From assembly GCF_000826545.1 (NCBI RefSeq), contig NZ_CDME01000020.1, positions 1 through 64,000 of the forward strand: DNA of 64,000 nucleotides, read 5' to 3'. Shown one piece after another: positions 1-6,166 of the stretch. The DNA comes from Kibdelosporangium sp. MJ126-NF4 (GTDB lineage Bacteria; Actinomycetota; Actinomycetes; Mycobacteriales; Pseudonocardiaceae). The translations under genes were made by a program, and so were the position numbers. The notes beneath the pieces were generated by a model, which worked only from the letters and a program-made list of their open reading frames with translations, did not search any database and was not told the origin of the DNA. Positions within the stretch are counted from its first letter, which is position 1. Each line of letters begins with the position of its first letter.

Positions 1-259
1 CGATGGACACGACATTCGCACCCCGGCGGCTGGGCCGCGAGGTCAGCTCACGCACATAGACGGCGACATGGGCTCGGTTCGCGATGACCGGGTCGACGCC
101 CTCACGGTCGCACATCACCAGGTACTCGGCCAGGCCGCGGGCGTAGGCGTCGATCGTTCGTGGCGCTCGCCCGAGATCGGTCCACACCCGCAGCCACTCG
201 GCCGCCCGCTCGTGTCGGCCGAGCACCGGCCACTTCTCGTCCAGCACCACCGTGCCCAA
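1..259 (-). CDS. Tyrosine recombinase/integrase, N-terminal part (cut by window edge)
   Basis: The reading frame on the minus strand starts at a TTG at 259, preceded by a well-spaced AAGGAG ribosome site (270-265), and stays open to the window edge. The 86 visible residues look like the SAM-like core-binding domain of phage-type integrases: a helix with WLRVWTDL, then RTIDAYARGLAEYL and a C-terminal helix AHVAVYVRELTSRPS. The catalytic domain would lie outside the window, so activity cannot be judged. Its 5' end lies about 35 bp from the Tn3 transposase remnant, which suggests insertion or deletion at this junction. Family assignment rests on the N-terminal pattern only. Confidence 0.6.
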   Translation of the reverse strand, partial: MGTVVLDEKWPVLGRHERAAEWLRVWTDLGRAPRTIDAYARGLAEYLVMCDREGVDPVIANRAHVAVYVRELTSRPSRRGANVVSI

Positions 260-294
260 CGCATCTCCTTAGTTCGTGGTCTTGCGGTAGGAAG

Positions 295-720
295 ATGATC
301 ATCCCCACCGTCAGATTCCACGTAACTAATAGCTACCTCGCCGACCCGGCGTATCGGCGCAAGATCTCCCGGCAGCTCAACAAGGGCGAGTCCCTGCACG
401 CGCTGAAGCGCGACCTGCTCTACGCCCACGAGGGCGCGGTGCGGGCCCGGCACCTCGAGCAGCAGACCGAACAGGCCTGGTGCCTGACCCTGGTCACCAA
501 CGCGATCATCACCTGGACCACCGAGTACTACGGCCTGGCGGTGGAGTCGATGCGCCGCAGCGGACGCCACATCGACGACGTCGTCCTGGCCCACATATCC
601 CCGGCGCACTCGGAGAACATCAACTTCTTCGGCGCCATCGAGGTCGACATCGAAGGCGAACTCGCCCAACTCGGCCCCACCGGTTACCGGCCATTGCGCG
701 TACGCGACACCCTTTTCTGA
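295..720 (+). pseudogene. C-terminal remnant of a Tn3-family transposase
   Basis: About 140 codons match the extreme C-terminus of Tn3-family (Tn4556/Tn4652-like) DDE transposases: YLADPAYRRKISRQLNKGES, HALKRDLLYAHEG, TEQAWCLTLVTNAIITWTTEYY, then the characteristic LAHISPAHSENINFFG and GYRPLR end. Full-length members are about 1000 residues, so more than 80 percent is missing, including most of the catalytic core. The frame is open upstream to about 160, but that part does not resemble the family, so the break lies near 300-320. This is a dead relic. No 38-bp Tn3 terminal repeat is recognisable just after the stop. Confidence 0.8.
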
Positions 721-790
721 GTCGGCACAAGCCAAGTGGCCGTGGGGGCGTTCCGTCCCGAGGGCGGGTGGTCCGTCGTACGTCCAGGGC

Positions 791-1027
791 CTAGCGTTGT
801 TCACCGTTCCCGAGTTCTCGGTTCCCGGGAATTGCTCCGTGCCTCCAGGCGGCGAGCAGGAGCGCGAGCCGGTGCGGACGGTGGCGGTCCGCGACCACCC
901 AGCACAGCGCGGCGACCGCCGCGAGGGCCGTCGCGACCAGCAGTGCGACACCGATCCAACCCGTGGTGATCGCCGCCGCCGCAACGCCAGCGACACCCCC
1001 GGCGGTGCCGAGCGTGCGCCGCTTCAC
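791..1027 (-). CDS. Small membrane protein, last gene of PadR operon
   Basis: This encodes 78 residues with two predicted membrane segments near the N-terminus (about residues 7-25 and 26-46), followed by a basic, His/Arg-rich tail. The start codon overlaps the stop of the upstream membrane-protein gene by 4 bp, so the two are probably translationally coupled. It is the third gene of a PadR-regulated unit read on the minus strand. No family is recognised. The most that can be said is that it is a small integral membrane protein co-expressed with its neighbour. Confidence 0.55.
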   Translation of the reverse strand: MKRRTLGTAGGVAGVAAAAITTGWIGVALLVATALAAVAALCWVVADRHRPHRLALLLAAWRHGAIPGNRELGNGEQR

Positions 1028-1527
1028 CGGTCCACCTCCCTGCCGGTACGCATCCTTAGCACGACCGCGAGCTGCGGCGCGGCGACCAGGACGAGGCTAA
1101 GCAGTTCCACCCACCACCGAACGCGGGGCGTGCCGTTGCGCCGCAGGTCCAGCAACCACGCCGTCCACTCCTCCAGGTGCTCGTCCCTGACGTCGTGGGG
1201 CAGCAGGCGACTGGCGATCGCGAGCGCACGGCGAGCATGGCGGTCCCGGAGGCCGCGCAGCGACGCCAGCGCAGCCCTGGCCTGGGCGTGGACCACGGTG
1301 CCCGCGAGGCCTCCGATGACTCCCACGAAAAGGAGAAGACCCGCGATGGCGGCCAGGCTCCCGAAGAACGCGACGAATGCGGTGAAACTTACCGCCCAGT
1401 CTGGGGCCTTGGCCATGACCAGGATGAAGCAGGTCGCGATGGCGAACATGGCGACGCGACCACCGATACTAATCGCGTTCCCCGAGCTGCGGCCCAACTC
1501 GACGAGGCTTTGCGTTCTGGCGGACAT
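1024..1527 (-). CDS. Integral membrane protein of PadR operon
   Basis: This is 167 residues from an ATG at 1527, 10 bp after the PadR stop codon. Two long hydrophobic stretches (about residues 22-40 and 45-75) are followed by a soluble helix of the type RDEHLEEWTAWLLDLRR, and a third hydrophobic segment (VELLSLVLVAAPQLAVVL) near the C-terminus. The EHLEEW-type motif is typical of small actinobacterial membrane proteins encoded directly after PadR-like regulators. An upstream in-frame extension would run into the PadR gene and is less likely. Function is unknown; co-regulation with PadR suggests a stress or envelope role (inference). Confidence 0.65.
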   Translation of the reverse strand: MSARTQSLVELGRSSGNAISIGGRVAMFAIATCFILVMAKAPDWAVSFTAFVAFFGSLAAIAGLLLFVGVIGGLAGTVVHAQARAALASLRGLRDRHARRALAIASRLLPHDVRDEHLEEWTAWLLDLRRNGTPRVRWWVELLSLVLVAAPQLAVVLRMRTGREVDR

Positions 1528-1537
1528 GGGCCCCTCG

Positions 1538-1864
1538 TCAGTGTCCGTGCTGCGGATGAAGCGCCTGGAGCGCGTCGCCGGTCGCGGCTTCGCCACGCAG
1601 AACAGCCTGCTGGGCGGCGACCCCGTGGCCAGCAAGCCGGTAGTAGCGACGCCGCGGTCGTCCCTGGTCCTCGTGGTCGGCGGGGTCCTCCCAGAAGCTC
1701 TCGACCAGCCCGGACCGCTGGAGGCGGCTCAGGATCGGATGCAGGGTCCCGGTCTTGAGCCCGGTCCGCCTCGCCAGGTCGAGCCCGTACCGGGGCGTAT
1801 CGGGCTCGTCGAGCAACTCCCGGAGCACTGCCAGGGTCTGAGGTGTCATCCGCGGTGTGGCCAT
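1538..1864 (-). CDS. PadR-family transcriptional regulator
   Basis: This is a 108-residue winged-helix protein. The N-terminal half has the PadR pattern: LAVLRELLDEPDTPRYGLDL, recognition helix TGLKTGTLHPILSRLQRSGL, then wing residues GRPRRRYYRL. It lacks the long C-terminal dimerisation helices of subfamily 1, so it is a short (subfamily 2-like) PadR. It heads a three-gene minus-strand operon with two membrane proteins. Two 12-bp palindromes directly upstream of its ATG are probable autoregulatory sites. The usual role is repression relieved by a ligand or stress; the ligand is unknown. Confidence 0.85.
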   Translation of the reverse strand: MATPRMTPQTLAVLRELLDEPDTPRYGLDLARRTGLKTGTLHPILSRLQRSGLVESFWEDPADHEDQGRPRRRYYRLAGHGVAAQQAVLRGEAATGDALQALHPQHGH

Positions 1865-1873
1865 GCTGGGACT

Positions 1874-1908
1874 CTACCTAGATAGCGAGTCTGTCTCTAC
1901 CTAGGTAG
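1874..1908. promoter_or_regulatory. Paired palindromes upstream of padR (probable PadR operator)
   Basis: CTACCTAGATAG (1874-1885, one mismatch) and CTACCTAGGTAG (1897-1908, perfect palindrome) are spaced 23 bp start to start, about two helical turns, and sit 10-44 bp upstream of the padR ATG. CTA-rich palindromes of this kind are typical PadR operators. Two phased sites suggest cooperative binding of two dimers. Confidence 0.6.
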
Positions 1909-1922
1909 CTCGGATGCAGCAA

Positions 1923-1946
1923 TCTCGGAAACGATCGTTTCTGAGA
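1923..1946. promoter_or_regulatory. 24-bp imperfect palindrome
   Basis: The core GAAACGATCGTTTC (1928-1941) is a perfect palindrome, flanked by TCTC and GAGA with a single mismatched pair between core and flank. It lies in the divergent region between padR (minus) and the serine recombinase (plus). It could be an operator or part of a recombination site. Confidence 0.35.
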
Positions 1947-2005
1947 ACATCCCGCCGAGGCGCCCACAGAGGCACCGGCGGGGCCGGAATCCGTCTCAGA
2001 ACTTG

Positions 2006-2055
2006 TTCTCACTCAAACAGCGAGTCACGGCGGTTGTGGGAAATGTTTGTGAGAA
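2006..2055. other. Inverted-repeat pair before serine recombinase (possible res/att site)
   Basis: TTCTCACTCAAACA (2006-2019) and TGTTTGTGAGAA (2044-2055) form an imperfect inverted repeat around a 24-bp centre, ending 9 bp before the recombinase ATG. Resolvase genes are often preceded by their own binding or crossover sites, so a res-like site that also acts as operator is plausible. This is inference from position and symmetry only. Confidence 0.35.
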
Positions 2056-2064
2056 AATTCGAGG

Positions 2065-3027
2065 ATGGAGGACACCAAGGCGGCCGTGCCGTCGGACGCC
2101 GATGAGGTCGAGCGGCACCAGTGCCCGCGCTGTCTGGCCGAGGCGGGCTCGCCGTGCCGGTCGCGTGCAGGTGCGGTCGCCGGGACGTATCACACCGGCC
2201 GGTTCACCAAGGTCCCGCGGCTGGCGAAGCAGCTGCGGGTGTCGACGCCGGCTGACCGCGGGCCGGGCCAGCCGTGGCGGCCGGGCACTCCGCCGCCCGC
2301 GCCGATCCCAGTGGACACACCCACCGCGGACATCCGGATCGGCTACGCCCGCTGCTCGCACCTCACCCAGGAACTCCAGTCCCAACTCGACGCGCTGGCC
2401 GCGCACGGCATCCCACGCGAGAAGGTCTACGCGGAGAAGATCTCCACCCGGATCAAGGTCCGGCCGCAGTTCGAAGCCGCCCTGAACGCGGCCCGGGAAA
2501 TCAAGGCGCACGCCCCGCACTGCCGGGTCATCCTCACCGTCTACGAGATGAAACGCCTCGGCCGCGACTCCGCCGAACTGACCGCGCTGGCCGACCACCT
2601 CACCGCGCACGGCATCCTGCTGGAAATGCTCGCCGGGCCGCTGGCCGGGATCTACGACCCGTCCGGCACAGGACGCGTCCTGTTCTCGTTCTTCGCCGCG
2701 ATGGCCGAAACCGACCGCGAGACCATCCGCGAAGCCACCCTCGAAGGCCTGGACGCCGCCGCACGCAAGGGAAAACACGGCGGACGCCCACCAGTCATCA
2801 CCAACGACATGCTGCACACCGTGCTCCGCCGCCGCGCGAACGGCGAGTCCATCGAGGACATTCGCCTGGACCTGATCATCCCCACGGGCAAACGCAAGGG
2901 ACACAACCCGAGTCTGGCCAGCATCTACCGTGCCCTCACCGAACACAACAAGGCCCAACGCTTCCCCGACGCCGTATCCCAGGCCAAGGCTGACTTCGCC
3001 GCGATCCACACCAGCGGTGCGCCATGA
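2065..3027 (+). CDS. Serine recombinase (resolvase family) with N-terminal zinc-binding module
   Basis: This is 320 residues. The N-terminus has a probable zinc site: C20-x2-C23, C31 and H43 in CPRCLAEAGSPCRS...YHTGRF. This module is common in an actinobacterial resolvase subgroup. The resolvase catalytic domain follows from about residue 88: IRIGYARCS with nucleophile S98, the QLDAL helix, the EMKRLGRDSAEL active-site arginine region, and FFAAMAETDRETIREATLEGL leading into the E-helix. The C-terminal part (GRPPVITNDMLHTVLRRR, SLASIYRAL) is a Hin-like HTH. All key catalytic features are present, so it is probably active. Its stop overlaps the HEPN gene by ATGA. Such proteins usually resolve Tn3-family cointegrates; the nearby Tn3 relic may be the lost partner. 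Confidence 0.9.
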   Translation: MEDTKAAVPSDADEVERHQCPRCLAEAGSPCRSRAGAVAGTYHTGRFTKVPRLAKQLRVSTPADRGPGQPWRPGTPPPAPIPVDTPTADIRIGYARCSHLTQELQSQLDALAAHGIPREKVYAEKISTRIKVRPQFEAALNAAREIKAHAPHCRVILTVYEMKRLGRDSAELTALADHLTAHGILLEMLAGPLAGIYDPSGTGRVLFSFFAAMAETDRETIREATLEGLDAAARKGKHGGRPPVITNDMLHTVLRRRANGESIEDIRLDLIIPTGKRKGHNPSLASIYRALTEHNKAQRFPDAVSQAKADFAAIHTSGAP

Positions 3028-4022
3028 GCCGCGATGTCGACTTTCCGCCGTTGGAGAACGGCATGGACTACCTCGTCGACGCCGTTCACCGCCTTGTCGC
3101 AACCCCTAGCCCAAAAGACTTGAAGTACGCCGTGTTGCACCTGCACGCTGGCGTGGAGGTCCTGCTTAAGTACCGGCTGATCTGCGAGGACTGGCGTCTC
3201 ATCCTCGACGACAAGGACGACAAGTCGGCAGATGTGACTGAGGAGGACTACGAGGCCGGTCGGTTTCGCAGCATCGGCATCGGCAAGGCGCTCAAACGGC
3301 TGCAGACCCTCGACGGCGTCACGTTGACCAGCGGCCAAAAAACTGCGGCCGCAGCGCTGGACAGGTTCCGCAACCAGCTCCAGCACCACGGGCTGACCAG
3401 CACCGCCGAAGCGGTAGAGGCCCAGGCCGCCAAGGCGCTTGGGTTCATCCTGGACTTCATCGACTCACACATCACCCCGGAAACCCATCTCACCGATGTG
3501 GACGAGCAGGTCCTCGACGAGGCCATGCCTGACATTCGCGGTGCTCTCGGCACGATCAACGCGCTGGTCAACCAACGAATGCAGCACCTACGTTCTGTCG
3601 TGGACCTGGCTTCTGCCGCCTGGTGTCCGGATTGCGATCAGCCAGCAGTGCTGCTGGAAAGCCAACACACCGACCAGTCACACGGTCCTGAGGACGATCA
3701 CCCGCGATGCGCGTTCTGCACCGCACGCTGGGACTCCCGGGCGGACTACGTTGACGACTTCACCAGCATCAAGCTGGGACTCAGCCACTACCACGCCGCC
3801 CACGATGGCGCGGACTCACCCACCGAACACTGTCCGGAGTGTGGCAAGGACATGCTGGTCTGGTTCGACCCCGACACCGGCGAACTCGGCCCGGACCCCA
3901 ACGGTCGCTGCTTCTTCTGCGAGTGCGAGTTCAACGACCGATGCCCACGGTGCAACGCCCCCGTCAACAACCCCGCCGACGACGAAACCATGCTCTGCTA
4001 CGACTGCCTCGACGACCTCTGA
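3024..4022 (+). CDS. HEPN-domain protein with C-terminal zinc ribbons
   Basis: This is 332 residues. The N-terminal half (about 1-170) is all-helical and carries R116-N-Q-L-Q-H121, matching the RNxxxH (Rx4-6H) active-site motif of HEPN ribonucleases. A preceding helix, YAVLHLHAGVEVLLKYRL, also fits HEPN-like proteins. The C-terminal half has six CxxC knuckles (CPDC, CAFC, CPEC, CFFC, CPRC, CYDC), enough for three zinc ribbons, mixed with acidic linkers. The ATG overlaps the recombinase stop by 4 bp, so the two are translationally coupled. HEPN proteins are widespread as toxins and phage-defence RNases, but non-catalytic scaffolding members exist. No MNT antitoxin gene lies beside it. RNase activity is inference from the motif. 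Confidence 0.75.
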   Translation: MSRDVDFPPLENGMDYLVDAVHRLVATPSPKDLKYAVLHLHAGVEVLLKYRLICEDWRLILDDKDDKSADVTEEDYEAGRFRSIGIGKALKRLQTLDGVTLTSGQKTAAAALDRFRNQLQHHGLTSTAEAVEAQAAKALGFILDFIDSHITPETHLTDVDEQVLDEAMPDIRGALGTINALVNQRMQHLRSVVDLASAAWCPDCDQPAVLLESQHTDQSHGPEDDHPRCAFCTARWDSRADYVDDFTSIKLGLSHYHAAHDGADSPTEHCPECGKDMLVWFDPDTGELGPDPNGRCFFCECEFNDRCPRCNAPVNNPADDETMLCYDCLDDL

Positions 4023-4170
4023 CCCTCAACACCGCTGGTCAGCCAAATCCGCCCGAAATTCCTGCTGGTTACTACCGGGAGGCCTTACTGCGAGCGCTTT
4101 CGGCGGCACACCGGCACGTCCAGCTCGCCGAGCAGCCTCACATACCTCTATCGCCCCAGGTCAGGGGTAT

Positions 4171-4192
4171 ATCCGCCCGATTTTCGGCGGAT
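4171..4192 (+). terminator. Possible stem-loop after recombinase-HEPN unit
   Basis: ATCCGCCCGA pairs with TCGGCGGAT (one bulged C) across a short T-rich loop, about 150 bp downstream of the HEPN stop. There is no clear U-tract, so terminator function is uncertain. Confidence 0.3.
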
Positions 4193-4224
4193 ACTACGGC
4201 GACCCTGTCCAGGACTCCGACGAA

Positions 4225-4485
4225 ATGAGCTCGTACGTGATCCTCGCGCACCTACCGGCGGTGTTCTCCGCGTGGGGCATGATCTGGTCCGGGTTCCACC
4301 ACGCCAGTATCGCCTCGTTCATGCTCCACGTGGTCTGGACACTGCTGGCCGCTTGGCTCATTGGAGGTGGCGGCGTCGTCCTCGCCTACGCCAAGAGATG
4401 GTTCACCCACGTCGGTATACGCGAACTCGCACCGACAGGTACCGAGTCAGCGTGTGGCCAGCGCGAGGGTATCTCTGACCGGTGA
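4225..4485 (+). CDS. Possible small membrane protein
   Basis: An 86-codon frame from ATG 4225 encodes two hydrophobic stretches (VILAHLPAVFSAWGMIW and SFMLHVVWTLLAAWLIGGGG), then a positively charged KRWF loop and a polar tail. There is no convincing ribosome site upstream and no family match, so it may be a chance frame. The hydrophobicity pattern and its place 200 bp after the HEPN gene make a small two-TM protein possible. Confidence 0.3.
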   Translation: MSSYVILAHLPAVFSAWGMIWSGFHHASIASFMLHVVWTLLAAWLIGGGGVVLAYAKRWFTHVGIRELAPTGTESACGQREGISDR

Positions 4486-4862
4486 CGACGTCAGCTTCAC
4501 TGGCCCGGGGCCACCCCTTATTCCTGGAGACGGGGTAGAAGCGTGGGAAATGCAGTCACCAGGTCCTCAATGGTGGCCTCGCCACCGACTTCACTCGCTG
4601 GTATCCCGGCCTCGCCACACTGGCCCCGTCGACGGCTGGCGCGGCCTGACCACGGGTTCCCACGCTTTACCCGGTCTGCATGACGAAAGCGCTGCGCGAT
4701 CCTCGGCCGCCGCAATGAAGAACAGTCTCTGCGCAAGATCGCCTGAGGCGTCGGAGTCAGTCTCGCCGTCGGGCACGACGTCGTGAAATCCGACGAGACC
4801 ACCGAAATACCGGCTACCGGATAGTGGACCTTATCCGGTGGGCGCCGTTCCTGGAACCTGAA
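4486..4862. other. Non-coding stretch with decayed gene fragments
   Basis: There is no intact gene in these 377 bases. The only recognisable content is an HTH-like fragment near 4693-4824, listed separately. The remainder has stop-interrupted frames and looks like mobile-element debris. Confidence 0.5.
4693..4824 (+). pseudogene. Decayed helix-turn-helix fragment
   Basis: In this frame the translation reads AILGRRNEEQSLRKIA, then an in-frame TGA (4744-4746), then GVGVSLAVGHDVV and KSDETTEIPATG before a TAG. The pattern resembles the HTH 'SLRKIA-x-GVSLxTxxRDV' of actinobacterial mobile-element or replication proteins, with a stop replacing a residue of the first helix. A stop immediately upstream confirms that it is a remnant. 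The parent protein cannot be named. Confidence 0.35.
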
Positions 4863-5564
4863 TCAGCAGTGGCCAAGCATGTCCAACAACGCGACCTTTT
4901 CCTCACCGGTGATCGAAAGCTGGTAGTGGTGTTTGACCTCGATCCAGTTGGTCGCGTACACGCACCACTCCGTCTGCAACGGAGGACGCCACTGGTCTGG
5001 GGCCTTGTCGCTCTTGGCCTGGTTCACGTTGTCGGTGACCACTTTGAGCTGCGGCCGGATGACGTCGTTGGCGAACTCCCTCCGCCGCTCTGTGGTCCAT
5101 CCCGACGCACCGCTGACCCAGCTTTGCGCAAGCGGGACAACGTGATCTATGTCCACATCGGACGGATGAGTCCACGTAGCGCCATCGTAAGGGCTGTTCC
5201 AGCGACCGGACACCGCCCGACATTGGGCATCAGTGCGAACATCTTGGCCATCTCGCGTCAACACCGTCTCGCGAGTGTTGCACTCACCGGAGATCATGAT
5301 CCAGTGTGGATACTTCTCCCTTGAGTAGCCTGCCATCGGTCCGCGTGACTTGATGGCCAACTCATCTAACTGCGTCCGCGCCGCCGCCGGGGGACCGTTG
5401 GCCGGTGTGGTTGTCGAGGAGGTTGGCGAGCCGGGCGCGGACGCATCCGCTGTCAGCCGGGAGAACCATCCGCTCTGCCAGGCGGAGATACCTAACACCG
5501 CCACGATGACGATGACCAGGACAACCGGTAACCCGCGTCGTACCTTCAGTCGCACAGTTGGCAC
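4863..5564 (-). CDS. Secreted HNH nuclease (DUF1524/GmrSD C-terminal type)
   Basis: This is 233 residues from a GTG. A basic N-terminus and one TM/signal segment (about residues 12-30) are followed by a Ser/Thr/Pro linker and then the nuclease domain. The domain shows DVDIDHVVPLAQSWVSGA with H141, and TDNVNQAKSDKAPDQW with N181 and K184, the beta-beta-alpha-metal HNH core of the DUF1524 family. Four cysteines flank the domain (CNTRET, AQC, EWC and the terminal GHC), consistent with an exported, disulfide-bonded protein. Such secreted nucleases are common in actinomycetes and probably scavenge or attack extracellular DNA (inference). A truncated paralogue lies immediately upstream. Confidence 0.85.
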   Translation of the reverse strand: MPTVRLKVRRGLPVVLVIVIVAVLGISAWQSGWFSRLTADASAPGSPTSSTTTPANGPPAAARTQLDELAIKSRGPMAGYSREKYPHWIMISGECNTRETVLTRDGQDVRTDAQCRAVSGRWNSPYDGATWTHPSDVDIDHVVPLAQSWVSGASGWTTERRREFANDVIRPQLKVVTDNVNQAKSDKAPDQWRPPLQTEWCVYATNWIEVKHHYQLSITGEEKVALLDMLGHC

Positions 5565-5998
5565 CGCCCGCAGGTCGCCGGTATGCTGTCCACATCGGGA
5601 GCTGGGCTTTTAGGCTTTGTTTCGGTCGCGGGTGCAGATACCCGATGGTCGATGTCGACGTCGCCCGCCTTGCTGATCGTAACGCCGTCATAGGGGCTCA
5701 CCCATTTGCCGGACACCGCTCGGCACTGGGCGTCCCGCTGGACTTCTGTTCCCTGGCGTTGCAGCACGATCTCCCTGGTGTCACAGGAGTCCCCTGTTCC
5801 CGCCCAGTGCGAGAACCGGTCCCGGCTGTACCCGCTCATCGGGCCTGCCGGTGCCACTCCCAGGCTGTCCAGGTCCGAGGAACCCGTTGGGCCCGCGGTG
5901 GACTCCGCTCTGGTGATCCACCAGATGCCGACCGCTATCAGCAACAACAACACGACCGCGCCGACACCGGCCGCGGTCGGAGGACGACTCCGGCTCAC
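5546..5998 (-). pseudogene. Truncated paralogue of the HNH nuclease
   Basis: Membrane anchor and linker are followed by a domain closely similar to the downstream nuclease (GPMSGYSRDRFSHW, CDTREIVLQRQGTEV, DAQCRAVSGKWVSPYDG, DVDIDH). The sequence then departs abruptly after the HNH histidine into about 35 unrelated residues ending CGRCQLCD. It lacks the asparagine and KSDKAPDQW part of the active site, so it cannot be a working nuclease. The last 19 bp overlap the start of the intact gene, which suggests a deletion between tandem copies. The leftover anchor-plus-half-domain could still be secreted. Confidence 0.7.
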
Positions 5999-6090
5999 GT
6001 CGTCGATCTAAGTGGATCATCACCGGACGATCTGGCAGGCGCGCCGCGACGGCAGGCACGCCAGTCACCGCCGAACTGGCGAATCTTGAT

Positions 6091-6115
6091 TTACAACGTT
6101 GGCACAACGTTGTAA
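6091..6115. promoter_or_regulatory. Perfect 11-bp inverted repeat operator before GH127-GH2 operon
   Basis: TTACAACGTTG (6091-6101) and CAACGTTGTAA (6105-6115) are exact inverse complements around a GCA centre. Each arm also contains the palindrome CAACGTTG. It lies 51 bp upstream of the GH127 ATG. The CG-centred symmetry suggests a LacI-family (sugar-responsive) operator, though no such regulator is encoded nearby. Confidence 0.65.
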
Positions 6116-6166
6116 GAGCGCTACCATCAGCCTCGCCAGGCCCGTCCCTGCACCTGGAGGCCGACA

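Noticed and set aside
721..790. Tn3 terminal inverted repeat after the transposase remnant
   Set aside because: No GGGG-starting 38-bp end typical of the family could be recognised.
4361..4802. Overlapping frames of 90-140 codons on both strands
   Set aside because: There is no ribosome site and no domain pattern. The region shows decayed fragments instead.
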